Origin: Scytonema sp. UIC 10036
Lineage (GTDB): Bacteria > Cyanobacteriota > Cyanobacteriia > Cyanobacteriales > Nostocaceae
Assembly (NCBI RefSeq): GCF_009725235.1
Contig: NZ_WJFC01000201.1
Span: forward strand, 1 to 24,247
Direction of reading: 5' to 3'
Length of the DNA stretch: 24,247 bases
A program made the position numbers and the translations under genes. Below the pieces are notes generated by a model that worked only from the letters and a program-made list of their open reading frames with translations, did not search any database and was not told the origin of the DNA. Shown here in pieces: positions 1-10,045 of this stretch (positions are counted from its first letter, which is position 1; every line of letters starts with the position of its first letter).

Positions 1-89
1 CAAGGGGGACAAGGGGGACAAGGGGGAATAATTCTTGCTCAATTCCTAATTCCCAATTCCCAATTCCCAATTCCCAATTCCCAATTCCC
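1..89. repeat. Two STRR tracts (9-mer, then 7-mer)
   Basis: Positions 1-27 are three head-to-tail copies of the 9-mer CAAGGGGGA. Positions 41-89 are seven copies of the heptamer AATTCCC, the first with one change. Such tracts are typical intergenic short tandem repeats of filamentous cyanobacteria. No gene is visible before 178. Confidence 0.9.
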
Positions 90-177
90 AATGCTCATTT
101 TTACAATGCAACTCATAGAAAGAGAAATTCGTCACATAGTTTTACTTCTACTCAAATTCTCTTGAAACCGGATCGTT

Positions 178-1035
178 ATGAACAGGAACCGCTTTTCTAC
201 AAACTCTCGTTATTGGCGACGGACTTGGTTTTATCCGTTAATTTCCTTAACAGTAGCTTTAAGTTTGTGCTTAAGTACACCAGTAAAAACATGGGCTGGT
301 ATTGAGCGCTGGATACCGACATTGATACAGGGCGTACAAGTCATTCAGCTTTCCAATATATCCCCTCGTCAAGAGGTTGAGCTTGGCAAGCAAATGAATC
401 AACAGCTAGGTCGTGAAGTCAAATTTTATCGTAACTCCGCAATTAGCAATTATGTGGAACAAATTGGCAGACGATTGGTTGCTAATAGCGATCGCAGCGA
501 TTTTCCTTTTACCTTTCAAGTGGTTGACGATGACAGTATCAACGCTTTTGCCACAACAGGAGGATTTGTATACGTTAACACGGGGTTGATAAAAGCTGCA
601 GAAAATGAAGCGGAATTGGCAAGTGTAATGGCTCACGAAATCGGTCATATTACTGGAAAGCACTTGGTCAAACAAATGCGACAAAGAGCAATTGCAGGTG
701 GTGTAGCATCTGCTGCTGGGTTAGATCGTTCTCAAGCAGTGGCGATAGGTGTAGATTTAGCCTTGAACCGTCCGCGCAGTCGTGAAGATGAATACGATGC
801 AGACAAAAGAGGATTGAGAACTTTAACACGCAGTGGTTATGCCCCATCTGGTATGGTTTCTTTTATGCAAAAACTTTTGAAAAAAGGTTCTGGAACTCCT
901 TCATTTTTGAGCACTCACCCCGCAACAAGCGATCGCATTAGAGCGCTTGAAAGTGCCATCGCCTCTCAGTCTGGTGGTAGCAATGCTGGTTTGGATAAAG
1001 CCGCATACCAGGCAAATACTAGAGCATTACGTTAG
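178..1035 (+). CDS. Secreted M48-family zinc metalloprotease
   Basis: A 285-residue peptidase of family M48, the family of HtpX-, Ste24- and BepA-like proteases, which usually act in protein quality control at the cell envelope. Residues 1-40 form a signal peptide: a basic start, a hydrophobic stretch around 18-33, and likely cleavage after Ala40 (KTWA). The zinc site is HEIGH at 153-157, with the third ligand expected at Glu205 in the EYDAD motif downstream. The body matches a single-domain M48 protease without the membrane helices of HtpX, and there is no TPR tail as in BepA, so it is probably periplasmic or thylakoid-lumenal. The ATG has only a weak GGA upstream as ribosome binding site. 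The neighbour on the right is convergent and separated by a tandem repeat. Family is certain; substrate unknown. Confidence 0.9.
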   Translation: MNRNRFSTNSRYWRRTWFYPLISLTVALSLCLSTPVKTWAGIERWIPTLIQGVQVIQLSNISPRQEVELGKQMNQQLGREVKFYRNSAISNYVEQIGRRLVANSDRSDFPFTFQVVDDDSINAFATTGGFVYVNTGLIKAAENEAELASVMAHEIGHITGKHLVKQMRQRAIAGGVASAAGLDRSQAVAIGVDLALNRPRSREDEYDADKRGLRTLTRSGYAPSGMVSFMQKLLKKGSGTPSFLSTHPATSDRIRALESAIASQSGGSNAGLDKAAYQANTRALR

Positions 1036-1055
1036 TTATCACTTCGTGAGTGCCA

Positions 1056-1118
1056 CTAACAACTAACAACTAACAACTAACAACTAACAACTAACAACTA
1101 ACAACTAACCCCTAACCC
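1056..1118. repeat. Heptameric STRR (CTAACAA)n
   Basis: Seven perfect CTAACAA units (1056-1104) are followed by CTAACCC-type variants. The tract lies between two convergent genes and runs into the last codons of the phosphoesterase on the minus strand, supplying its TAG stop (1105-1107). Confidence 0.9.
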
Positions 1119-1854
1119 TAACCTCGAATCCGGCTGGATCGACAATTGCCAACGCCTCTTTTAGTGGTAGAGTACGGAGGCACTTGTTTAAGACATTGAC
1201 TTGGTAAACTAATTTATTTGTGATGTCAAGTGCTGTCAACCAGCCGCTTCGGGGATGATAAGCACCAGTATCTATATCCAACCATCCTTTGCCTTGTGCT
1301 AGCTGACCGGGCGTCACTCCCGGTAAAGTAAAGGTGATTGTATGACCGACAATAATTAATTTATCAGCAAAATAGGGTTTGTCTATGCTGTGAAACTTGT
1401 CTCGCACCCAGCACATCTGCTCGGCAGTTTGTTCTACAAGGGGGATTGAGGGATCGACTCCTGCATGAGTTAACAAAACATCTCCTAAGTCAAGATATGT
1501 GGGTAAAGCTTTTAGCCATTCCACATGATCTTCTGGGATTGTGGCTTGTTTGTAACTTGCGACTGTTGCTTGTCCGCCACTGCACAGCCATGCTTGTACT
1601 ATTGAAGTAGGAGCTTGTCCGCTAGTTAGAATATTTAGTAACATATGTTCGTGATTGCCTAACACGCACTCATAGTGGTTGTTTTTAACGAAATCCACAA
1701 CTTGTGAGCTTTGGGGTCCACGGTCAATTAAATCTCCAAGAAAGTATATCTTATCGTCTGATATAGGGGCGATCGCATCTAACAAAGTCATCAAACTTTC
1801 GTAGTGACCGTGCACATCCCCAATAATGATTCGGCGGTAGCTAGTTGCGCTCAT
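1105..1854 (-). CDS. PPP-type metallophosphoesterase (serine/threonine phosphatase-like)
   Basis: A 249-residue calcineurin-like phosphoesterase. It shows the signature blocks in order: GDVHGH at 12-17, GDLIDRG at 40-46, GNHEH at 66-70, THAG near 130 and GHT near 170. These residues bind the two catalytic metals. Bacterial PPP proteins of this size (PrpA/ApaH-like) act on phosphoproteins or dinucleoside polyphosphates; I see no feature that decides between them, though GDVHGH followed by LMTLL is typical of the PrpA-like group. It starts at an ATG and is cytosolic, with no signal or membrane segment. The last residues, VRVRG, and the stop codon are written in the neighbouring CTAACCC repeat, so the C-terminus was probably reshaped by repeat expansion. 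Family certain, substrate open. Confidence 0.88.
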   Translation of the reverse strand: MSATSYRRIIIGDVHGHYESLMTLLDAIAPISDDKIYFLGDLIDRGPQSSQVVDFVKNNHYECVLGNHEHMLLNILTSGQAPTSIVQAWLCSGGQATVASYKQATIPEDHVEWLKALPTYLDLGDVLLTHAGVDPSIPLVEQTAEQMCWVRDKFHSIDKPYFADKLIIVGHTITFTLPGVTPGQLAQGKGWLDIDTGAYHPRSGWLTALDITNKLVYQVNVLNKCLRTLPLKEALAIVDPAGFEVRVRG

Positions 1855-2006
1855 CAGCTCTGTGTTTTAATAACTTTGCCTAATACTTGTGCTACAGTCT
1901 AAGCTAAATTGATTTCGTAAATACGACTTGCAAATAGCTTAAAAAATTATATTTAAGGTAATTATGCCCACTTCCGGCTAATATGTGTCACTATAGCAGT
2001 TAATTT

Positions 2007-2132
2007 GTTAGTGGTTAGTGGTTGGTAGTTAGTAGGGGCGCAACGCCTTCACCCCCAAATATCAATTTGGCATCAGTACATAATAAATATATAATTTCTT
2101 AACAATTAACAACTAACAACTAACCAATAACC
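2007..2132. repeat. Degenerate GTTAGTG / CTAACAA short repeats
   Basis: The spacer between the phosphoesterase and the histidine kinase (1855-2140) carries GTTAGTGG-type repeats near 2007-2034 and CTAACAA-type repeats near 2100-2132 in the opposite sense. Together they could pair as a loose hairpin after the kinase stop. No gene or RNA was recognised here. Confidence 0.6.
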
Positions 2133-2140
2133 CTTCAAAA

Positions 2141-3865
2141 TTAGTGTTTAACTGTCATCGGAAGGCGAACAACAAAAACAGATCCTTCCCCTGGTTCGCT
2201 TTTGACAGCAATTTCACCACCCATCATTTGGCAAAAGTGACGGCTAATTGCTAGCCCCAGTCCGGTTCCGCCATACTTTTTAGTAGTTGAAGCATCTCCC
2301 TGAGTAAAGGGTTGAAACAGTTGCTGCTGCTGGTGATATGTCATACCAATACCACTGTCTTCAACTGTAAAAGTGATAATCCTAGTAGAACCATTGTCAT
2401 GCAAGCCCTGTTTATCTTTTTCTATCAAAAGCTTGACTTTGCCATTTTTAGTAAATTTGGCAGCATTACTTAATAGGTTATACAGAACTTGTCTGAGTTT
2501 AGTCTGGTCGGTGTGCATGAAACCAAGTTCTTCTTCAAAATAAACTTCTAGAGTGTTGCCATTTTTTTCTACCAACGGCTTCACTGTCATGACAATGTTA
2601 TTAAGCAATGTTGCTAGTTCAAATGTTTCAGGGTAGAAAGTCATTTTCCCCGCTTCAATTTTTGAAAGGTCGAGGATATCGTTGATCAGTGTTAGCAAAT
2701 GCCTTCCCGCGCCGTTAATAGATTCTAGGTCACTGATAAAATCATCTGCCATGCCAAAATCAGCTGCATCGTCTTTGAGCAGTTGACTTAAACCAATAAT
2801 GGCATTTAATGGTGTGCGTAACTCGTGACTGATGTTAGCAAGAAACTGGCTTTTTGCCTTACTAGCTGCTTCTGCGAGTTCTTTTGCTTGTTGTAGTTCT
2901 TTAGTCCGTTCGGAGACTCTCTCAATTAAACGGTTCAGAGATTTGGCTAGTAAGCCTATTTCATCCTCAGTGCTGACTGGTGCTCGCAAATCAAAGTTAG
3001 ATTTTTTTGCCACCTGTTCTGCTACTTGTGTAACAAGAATGACTGGTTCGGCGATCGCTCTAGAAGTTCGCCAAGCTATAATTGCCGCGATCGCGACTGA
3101 TAGCAGCATACTCACAATAACAATTAACCGCTCGACTCCTTTTGCCAAGTCTACATCTTTTTCTATTTCTCTCTCTTGTTCTTCTGCAGTTTGCAAAATA
3201 TTACTTAATTGCAAACGCAACTGATCGAGCCGGATAGCTGTTTCACCACCCATGATTTCTAGTAATTGTTCTTGTGCAAACGAAGTGCTTTGTGGCTGTT
3301 GAGGCTGTTTCTCCAGTTGTTGTAAAACAGCTTCTATTTGCCAAATGTAGGAATCTAAGTTACTTTCATAATCCTGTACGAGGGTTCGGAGAGTACTTTC
3401 GGTAGCTGCTAACTTTCCTGGTTTGCTGTCTAAAAATTCTATAATTTGTTGTTGTAGACGTTTGGCTTTGTCAAAATTCTTAAAAAGGTCAAATCTTGTG
3501 TCGGCAAGCCGTTCTGAGTCTTTTAGAACAGTAATTATGTTCGAGCTGTGTAACTGTGCGTCTGTTAAAGCATTCCTATAGTTACCCAGCATCTGTGTTT
3601 GATACCGGGCATGAGTTAATTGCCCAGTCTCTACACCTCGATAGTAGTTAGCGATCACCAAACCGGTCAGAGAGCCTAAAAAACCAATGCCAATCGCTAA
3701 AAAGTAGCCATAGCCAATTTTTTGATGAATTCGCCAAGAACTGGCTTTGAGTTTCCCTCGGGAGGGAAATTCGATGGTTGGGAGTTCGTCGGTAGAGGGC
3801 CGATCGGCTGACACTCGTTTTATTTCTATATTGCTGTCAACAGAGGTTGGTTTTTGAGTTTGCAT
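2141..3865 (-). CDS. Membrane sensor histidine kinase (HAMP-HisKA-HATPase)
   Basis: A 574-residue orthodox sensor kinase. Residues 1-45 are cytosolic. Two membrane helices at about 50-73 and 246-265 bracket a 170-residue helical sensor region rich in Gln, Glu and Leu, like four-helix-bundle (CHASE3-like) sensors. HAMP follows at about 266-319, a short coiled coil at 320-338, then HisKA with the phospho-acceptor His347 in [11 protein letters not shown]. The ATPase domain has the N box around Asn463/Asn467, G1 DSGIGM at 503-508 and G2 GGTGLGLAI at 532-540. There is no receiver domain and no adjacent response-regulator gene, so it is an orphan kinase whose partner and signal cannot be read here. 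The start has a good AAGGAG site upstream of an ATG. Confidence 0.93.
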   Translation of the reverse strand: MQTQKPTSVDSNIEIKRVSADRPSTDELPTIEFPSRGKLKASSWRIHQKIGYGYFLAIGIGFLGSLTGLVIANYYRGVETGQLTHARYQTQMLGNYRNALTDAQLHSSNIITVLKDSERLADTRFDLFKNFDKAKRLQQQIIEFLDSKPGKLAATESTLRTLVQDYESNLDSYIWQIEAVLQQLEKQPQQPQSTSFAQEQLLEIMGGETAIRLDQLRLQLSNILQTAEEQEREIEKDVDLAKGVERLIVIVSMLLSVAIAAIIAWRTSRAIAEPVILVTQVAEQVAKKSNFDLRAPVSTEDEIGLLAKSLNRLIERVSERTKELQQAKELAEAASKAKSQFLANISHELRTPLNAIIGLSQLLKDDAADFGMADDFISDLESINGAGRHLLTLINDILDLSKIEAGKMTFYPETFELATLLNNIVMTVKPLVEKNGNTLEVYFEEELGFMHTDQTKLRQVLYNLLSNAAKFTKNGKVKLLIEKDKQGLHDNGSTRIITFTVEDSGIGMTYHQQQQLFQPFTQGDASTTKKYGGTGLGLAISRHFCQMMGGEIAVKSEPGEGSVFVVRLPMTVKH

Positions 3866-4376
3866 ACCTCAAATTCTCCTTGCCCTCCTACAAAAAACTG
3901 TGTAACTATACAGAGTTTGCAATTTTATTAATGAACTAGTGATTCACACCTACCACTTTATCTTCTTTTTTTCTTAAAATTCAGGTGGTTATCCACTTTC
4001 GAGTCCGGGTGAAAATTGTTAAATAAAGGCTAAGTTTTGAAGACTTAGTATAAATTTTTTTATAAAGTGCCTTTATTCGCGCAGATGACACACTACTCAT
4101 AAATTAGAACCATTCTACTTTTGCGGGCTGAGGATATGTAAGATTTATAATAAATATACTTTTTGTTGGCTTTCTTTCGCTAGAATTCAGCCTTCACCGA
4201 TCCTCACCCACCAAATGCCAAGCCGTACTCTTTGCCTGTAGGTATTTATTCCTTTCATGTTTGGTAACTATTATAGTTGGCACGTTCTCCATTATATGAG
4301 AGCGATAGGGATATGCAAATTTTTAACAGTTATTGAGTACAAACAAAAGACTTCTCAATAAAAAAATATGTAATTT
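3866..4376. other. Intergenic region without a recognisable gene
   Basis: About 500 bases of AT-rich DNA upstream of the histidine kinase and downstream of metK. It must hold the kinase promoter. A TATAGT hexamer lies near the start of the kinase leader on the minus strand, but no well-spaced -35 accompanies it. I see no coding region, RNA or repeat that stands out. Confidence 0.5.
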
Positions 4377-4404
4377 GTGGGACGGGCGTCTCCGCCCGCA
4401 CCAC
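4377..4404 (-). terminator. GC-rich hairpin downstream of metK
   Basis: Arms GTGG-(2 nt)-CGGGCG and CGCCCG-(2 nt)-CCAC close a TCTC loop with a 2x2 internal loop. On the minus strand the hairpin lies about 35 nt after the metK stop and is followed, after about 10 nt, by a run of T (complement of the A run at 4360-4366). This fits a transcription terminator. The same GGGCGGAGACGCCC core is common as a dispersed cyanobacterial repeat, so it could be only that. Confidence 0.5.
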
Positions 4405-4440
4405 AAGAAATTTTAGGGTGCCGTTTTATTTGGCAATCCC

Positions 4441-5703
4441 TTACGCAAGCGCAGCTGACAGAAGATGCTCAACAGCTTGCTTCAGCGTCTCTACCTTATC
4501 AAGACGTTCCCAAGGTAAATCTAAGTCGTTACGTCCCAAGTGACCGTAAGCCGCGACGTCCTGATAAAAACGTCCGCCTCGTTCGTTTGGTAAGTTACGT
4601 AGATTAAAGGAGTGGATAATACCTGCAGGACGCAGTTCAAAATGCTGTTTAACCAATTCTAGCAAGGTTTCGTCTTCAACTTTACCTGTACCAAAAGTAT
4701 CCAACATAATACTGACAGGTCTTGCAACACCGATCGCATAGCTGAGTTGAACTTCGCATTTTTCTGCTAAACCAGCAGCGACAATATTTTTCGCTACGTA
4801 GCGACAAGCATAAGCCGCACTGCGATCGACCTTAGTGGGGTCTTTGCCAGAAAAAGCGCCCCCACCATGACGAGAGTAACCACCATAGGTATCAACAATG
4901 ATTTTGCGTCCTGTCAGACCGGAGTCTCCCTGAGGACCACCAATGACAAACTTACCCGTGGGGTTAACCAAAAAGCGAGTTTTGTCATCTGGTTTTACAT
5001 CAATGTCTACAAAAACAGGCTCAACCACTGCTGACCAGAGGTCTTCCTTGATCTTGGCTTGCACTTCTGCTTCATCTGTAATTTCACCGATAGTCGCCGA
5101 GTGCTGGGTAGAAATCAGAATGGTATCGATACCAACTGGTCGTCCATCCTCATAAGCAATAGTGACTTGTGTTTTTCCATCAGGGCGTAGGTATGGCAAA
5201 ACACCTGTTTTGCGGACAGCAGCCAATCGGCGAGCGGTACGGTGAGCAAGGCAGATAGGTAATGGCATGAATTCAGGCGTTTCGTTGCAAGCGAAACCAA
5301 ACATAATTCCTTGGTCGCCAGCCCCAACCGTGTCAAAGAGTTCATCACTACTTTGCTCGCGGGTTTCTTGAGCGGTGTTGACACCTTGAGCGATATCAGG
5401 TGATTGTTCGTCTAGAGCTACAATCACCGCACAGCTGTTAGCAGAAAATCCGTTATCGGCGTTAGTGTAGCCAATTTCCGCAATTTTCTTGCGAGCAACA
5501 TTCACGTAGTTAACATTGGCTTTAGTAGTAATTTCCCCTGTAATTAAAACCAAGCCAGTGTTTACAACAACCTCAGCAGCAACACGGCTACTGGGATCTT
5601 GAGAAAGCAGGGTATCTAGAATAGTATCGGAAATCTGATCGCAGATTTTGTCAGGATGACCTTCAGTCACTGACTCAGAACTAAATAAATAACGACGAGA
5701 CAA
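4441..5703 (-). CDS. metK: S-adenosylmethionine synthetase
   Basis: Methionine adenosyltransferase, 420 residues, makes S-adenosylmethionine from methionine and ATP in the cytosol. Family signatures are present in order: [13 protein letters not shown] at about 14-26 (metal and ATP site), [10 protein letters not shown] near 127-136, and [19 protein letters not shown] near 280-298 (phosphate loop and KDP motif). The length matches the bacterial family. The start is read as TTG at 5701-5703, because the conserved N-terminus [16 protein letters not shown] begins exactly there. A strong GAGGAGG site (5711-5717) lies seven bases upstream. It is transcribed alone and is followed by a hairpin. I found no recognisable SAM riboswitch in the leader. 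Confidence 0.97.
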   Translation of the reverse strand: MSRRYLFSSESVTEGHPDKICDQISDTILDTLLSQDPSSRVAAEVVVNTGLVLITGEITTKANVNYVNVARKKIAEIGYTNADNGFSANSCAVIVALDEQSPDIAQGVNTAQETREQSSDELFDTVGAGDQGIMFGFACNETPEFMPLPICLAHRTARRLAAVRKTGVLPYLRPDGKTQVTIAYEDGRPVGIDTILISTQHSATIGEITDEAEVQAKIKEDLWSAVVEPVFVDIDVKPDDKTRFLVNPTGKFVIGGPQGDSGLTGRKIIVDTYGGYSRHGGGAFSGKDPTKVDRSAAYACRYVAKNIVAAGLAEKCEVQLSYAIGVARPVSIMLDTFGTGKVEDETLLELVKQHFELRPAGIIHSFNLRNLPNERGGRFYQDVAAYGHLGRNDLDLPWERLDKVETLKQAVEHLLSAALA

Positions 5704-5934
5704 TGTGATTCCTCCTCAAAAAGGTAACAAGAGCAGCCGAACTCATGTGCCCAGGTCAACCGCTTTGATTTGCAATCATAACAATATTTTTACGTTGGGT
5801 TATTAGTTTTATACTACTTTTTTCAAAAACCTTACCTAAGTATGATTTTTTTTTTTGCAATCAAAGCTATCCCACTTGCTAGCCGTGGATTGTTAATTGA
5901 AAATATCTTGATGTCAAAAATTCAACACTTTTTT
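5704..5934. other. metK leader and upstream region
   Basis: No gene is visible. The stretch carries the metK Shine-Dalgarno sequence and, further upstream, AT-rich DNA where the metK promoter should lie. No mobile element or RNA family was recognised. Confidence 0.5.
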
Positions 5935-5986
5935 GTAGGGTGGGCACTGCCCACCGTTTCATGTTGTGCGGCAGTGCCCACCCTAC
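5935..5986. repeat. Perfect 17-bp inverted repeat
   Basis: GTAGGGTGGGCACTGCC (5935-5951) is matched exactly by its reverse complement at 5970-5986 with an 18-nt spacer. A short echo of the 'gcggca...cctac' sequence follows at about 6007-6028. This looks like a dispersed hairpin repeat of the kind common in cyanobacterial spacers. It lies beyond the end of prk and could also influence its 3' end. Confidence 0.8.
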
Positions 5987-6030
5987 GCAAAGCAGTTTAA
6001 CTTTGTGCGGCATAGCCCTACCTACGCCGA

Positions 6031-6095
6031 GCAGCTATGCTGAAGATAGAGTATTCTAGAGCAAATCTTTCGCCCTCTACCTTCAACATAGCTAC
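6031..6095 (-). terminator. 21-bp hairpin just downstream of prk (3'-end structure)
   Basis: Ten bases after the prk stop, positions 6075-6095 and 6031-6051 form a 21-bp helix with a 23-nt loop. In the prk-sense RNA all 21 positions pair, three as G-U. On the other strand those three would be A-C mismatches. This asymmetry suggests the structure works in the prk transcript. No U-run follows, so 3'-end protection or processing is as likely as intrinsic termination. Confidence 0.5.
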
Positions 6096-6104
6096 CTTCT
6101 GAGA

Positions 6105-7109
6105 CTAGACTTTAGCTGCCAACTTTGCTTCCTTAGAGGTTAAACGCTCGTAAGCAGCACGCATTTTCAGACCGGTCAGGACTTGGAATAAACCAGTACC
6201 GTTGTTAGAGCCTGGGTACTCGCGGTGTTGGAGTAACAAGTGAGTCATCTCACCTTTGTATTTGGTGGAGGTGTTGCTCAAATGAGTCTCAATGTAAATC
6301 ACTTCTTCTAGATTGTCAAATTGACCATCTATCTCCAATACAGAAACATAGCGACCGTAGTATACATCTGAACCGTAGTACAGCTGCATCCCAGGATAAG
6401 AACAGGTCAACTTGCGTCCGCAAGGAGTCCACTGAATGGTTGAGCCTTCATCAAATAAGTAGATTGGCGCAAACCCTTCTTTCCCTTCCCGTTGGAGCAT
6501 GCGTACCCGCAAAACTTTACGGTCTTTATCATCTTTGATAAGATTGGTTGGCAAAACCTGTAGAACCACATCAGCAAACTCTCTTTGCGGTTCAATGTAC
6601 TTTGTAAAGTCTGGCTTGCGGGAGTTAATCTGAGCTAAGACATCTTCATAGCGGTGACCGCGTTCTGCCATATCACGCTGGATTTTCCAAGCAATCTTGA
6701 CTTCATCGCTGATATCAAAATAAATGCTAAAGTCAATCAGCTCTCGCACTCGCTCGTCATAGAGAGGGTGTAAACCCTCAACTACAATAATGTGGTTTGG
6801 CTCGATTTTCTCTGGTGGGTCGATAGTGCCGGTCTCGTGGTTGTAAATCGGCTTCATAATCGCTTGACCTTCTTTGAGCGCTTTGATTTGCTCGTACATC
6901 AGGTCAAAATTGTTTGCTCTTGGGTCAAGTGCAGTAATACCTGTTTCTTTGCGCTGCTTGCGATCTAAAGAATGATAGTCATCCAAACAGATGACAGTCA
7001 TTAACTCTTCACCAAATAAATCTATTAGACGACGCAAAAACGTAGATTTACCGCACCCGGAGTCTCCGGCTACTCCAATTAACACCACGCGTTCCGGCTT
7101 ACTAGTCAT
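6105..7109 (-). CDS. prk: Phosphoribulokinase
   Basis: Calvin-cycle kinase, 334 residues, converts ribulose 5-phosphate to ribulose 1,5-bisphosphate with ATP, giving the RuBisCO substrate. The P-loop GDSGCGKST is at 15-23. Cys19 inside it and Cys41 (ICLDDYHS) are the pair that thioredoxin reduces in plant and cyanobacterial enzymes. A second, C-terminal Cys pair near 231-237 (TPCGRKLTC) is the one known to hold CP12/GAPDH in the dark complex. All four are present, so redox control is expected. The length is that of the cyanobacterial/plant class. The start ATG is preceded by AGGAG. It is followed by a conspicuous hairpin, and a decamer repeat lies about 40 bp upstream. Confidence 0.97.
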   Translation of the reverse strand: MTSKPERVVLIGVAGDSGCGKSTFLRRLIDLFGEELMTVICLDDYHSLDRKQRKETGITALDPRANNFDLMYEQIKALKEGQAIMKPIYNHETGTIDPPEKIEPNHIIVVEGLHPLYDERVRELIDFSIYFDISDEVKIAWKIQRDMAERGHRYEDVLAQINSRKPDFTKYIEPQREFADVVLQVLPTNLIKDDKDRKVLRVRMLQREGKEGFAPIYLFDEGSTIQWTPCGRKLTCSYPGMQLYYGSDVYYGRYVSVLEIDGQFDNLEEVIYIETHLSNTSTKYKGEMTHLLLQHREYPGSNNGTGLFQVLTGLKMRAAYERLTSKEAKLAAKV

Positions 7110-7150
7110 AAATCTCCTCTTGATACTAAAGATGAATCATTCAATAATTT

Positions 7151-7180
7151 TTTTGTTTCGTTTTGTTTCGTTTTGTTTCG
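7151..7180. repeat. Three tandem decamers TTTTGTTTCG
   Basis: Three perfect copies of a 10-bp unit, 40-70 bp upstream of the prk start codon. On the prk strand this reads CGAAACAAAA. The period equals about one helical turn, so the copies present the same face of the DNA. It falls in the prk leader or promoter. Confidence 0.9.
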
Positions 7181-7600
7181 TTTCAACCCTTAAGCCAGGA
7201 GTATACCCCAACGACTTATCCTGCGTTCTTGCCCTCCAACAACTCATTAACAAACAGGACGGGGTTAAACTCTAGCAGTTTTTACCCGCCTGATATCGTC
7301 AACTTTGTTGCTGGTAAGTATTTAATCCTAGTGTTAAATTGAATTGTAACAGAAGGGTGTTGTCTATACAAGGTTGATTAACCTTGATTTGATCCCCTAA
7401 TTTTTTGATTAAGGGAGATTTAAGGAAAAATCTGACATCCAAACCAGTTGGATACCAGTAAAACTACACTGCTTGTGAAGATATATATTTTAGTTTACTA
7501 TGTGTCGTCTTAATGTGAGTTTTTGTTTTTGAGAATCTGGCAATATTTGACAACGTACTAGATATCTCAAGCCAAAAATTATGGATTTTATTAAGGTGTG

Positions 7601-7795
7601 ATGGAAATCACAAATGATTGTGCTGTGACTTTAAAGTCTTGGCCCAACAAGATTTTACGTATTTTCCCTAAAGACGAACGGTGGTTGACAGATTTTTCAG
7701 ATCGCGTAAAACTAAGTTGTAGTTGTGTATGCTGGGTCTACATCTATCAGGATTTTGTTACTGAACTGACACGCTCGTTGTGGAATTGCTCCTAA
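7601..7795 (+). CDS. Doubtful small ORF, 64 codons
   Basis: An ATG (preceded by an in-frame GTG at 7598 and an AAGG) opens a 64-residue frame containing a Cys/Trp-rich middle (SCSCVCWVYIYQ). I recognise no family. Composition matches the AT-rich spacer around it, and it is isolated between prk and petH. It may be a chance frame, although Nostocales genomes do sometimes have a small gene in this position. Confidence 0.2.
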   Translation: MEITNDCAVTLKSWPNKILRIFPKDERWLTDFSDRVKLSCSCVCWVYIYQDFVTELTRSLWNCS

Positions 7796-7964
7796 TGGTG
7801 GATGTAAAATTCAGTAAACGATGTTCTGTGTGAAAATCCTCAGTTAATTTTTGAGGCAATCGTAAAACAATGGGACTCAGTTTTGGGAAAGTCAAACAAA
7901 TTACAATTGTTTTTGATTTACGTTTTTCAGAAAGATTGGTAATTGATGTTTCCCCACATTGAAT

Positions 7965-8029
7965 GCCCTTGGGGCTGTGCTACCCATGAGTAATGAGAAG
8001 ATGTCTCTCCTATAAGAGTGGTACTTCTC
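7965..8029 (+). ncRNA. Pair of hairpins upstream of the main RNA candidate
   Basis: GCCC-TTG-GGGC at 7965-7975 is followed by a two-part stem. GAGAAG (7995-8000) pairs with CTTCTC (8024-8029), and inside it CTCT (8005-8008) pairs with AGAG (8015-8018). Neither is followed by a T-run on the plus strand. They may belong to the same transcript as the structure at 8062-8189. Confidence 0.25.
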
Positions 8030-8061
8030 GAAAAAAACTTTAAATTGACTCATTATTAACA

Positions 8062-8189
8062 TTCTCTCAAGGACTTATCCTCTACCTTAGAAGGTTAGGG
8101 ATGGTCGGAAATCCTGGGCTAAACAATCTATTGGGATAAAACCAAGAGATTGTTAGACTTGAATCTGAACAGCATAAGTCCCAAGAGAA
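8062..8189 (+). ncRNA. Candidate structured RNA, multi-helix junction
   Basis: A long-range closing helix is formed by TTCTCT (8062-8067) with AGAGAA (8184-8189) and GGACTTAT (8071-8078) with ATAAGTCC (8174-8181). Enclosed are two hairpins. The one at 8079-8100 has stem segments CC/GG, CTA/TAG and CCT/AGG. The stronger one at 8119-8156 has outer stem CTAA-CAATCT/AGATTG-TTAG with one bulged A, inner stem TTGG/CCAA and a 7-nt loop. A weak GGAT/ATCC stem may form between them. The layout resembles a riboswitch or small RNA, but I cannot match it to a known family. It lies about 370 nt before petH; the strand is unproven. Confidence 0.35.
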
Positions 8190-8536
8190 CTCGTTTTTAA
8201 CCCAGACACGCTAACCCTTCCCCCAGGAGAGTTTCTCGTTGCAGGCGAAGCGGAAAATGTGAAAGGGAAATGGCGGTAACGCCAACAATGAGGAAAACAG
8301 GACTATTCGTCCATAGCCCCTTCCCAAATATAAGAGACCTTGGCTCTCTACAGGGAAGAATTTCGATAAACAGGTGTGTTTTGCGATGCCTATATGTCTG
8401 AGGTGAGTGTACGTAATAAGACATCGGCAAGGGAAAGACCGCTTTTCCCACCCATCGGGCAATTGTTCCAACTTGCTAGAAGAGAGAGCACTGCACTGGT
8501 ATTGTGGTGAAAAGGGTTTGTATGACAATAGGTTAA

Positions 8537-9847
<1,311 letters not shown>

Positions 9848-9852
9848 TTTAG

Positions 9853-9887
9853 TCATTGGTCATTGGTCATTGGTCATTGGTCATTAG
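9853..9887. repeat. Heptameric STRR (TCATTGG)n
   Basis: Four perfect TCATTGG units and one variant directly after the petH stop codon. The same unit, mixed with TCATTAG, recurs at 17282-17333 upstream of psbZ. Confidence 0.9.
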
Positions 9888-9914
9888 GCTGTAAACTAAA
9901 TAGGAAATATAATG

Positions 9915-9952
9915 AGTAGGTAGGGTTTATACCTTACCTACTGTTTATTTTG
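9915..9952 (+). terminator. petH transcription terminator
   Basis: AGTAGGTAGGG (9915-9925) and CCTTACCTACT (9932-9942) form an 11-bp stem with one G-T pair and a 6-nt loop, followed by the T-rich GTTTATTTTG. It lies about 65 nt after the petH stop and is a good Rho-independent terminator. Confidence 0.75.
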
Positions 9953-10045
9953 TGTATTTAAACACATAACATCACGCAAACGAACCAATAATCCGCGTTC
10001 GTCTGCTACAGTTTGCGGTTAAAAATAAAAATTTGGTGAAAGCTT

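Noticed and set aside
5704..5790. Possible SAM riboswitch in the metK leader
   Set aside because: The leader has a strong Shine-Dalgarno but no helix set or conserved core that I can match to a SAM riboswitch class.
8409..8422. NtcA-like site GTA-N8-GAC upstream of petH
   Set aside because: One mismatch in the essential GTA-N8-TAC core and no well-placed -10 element, so it is not supported.
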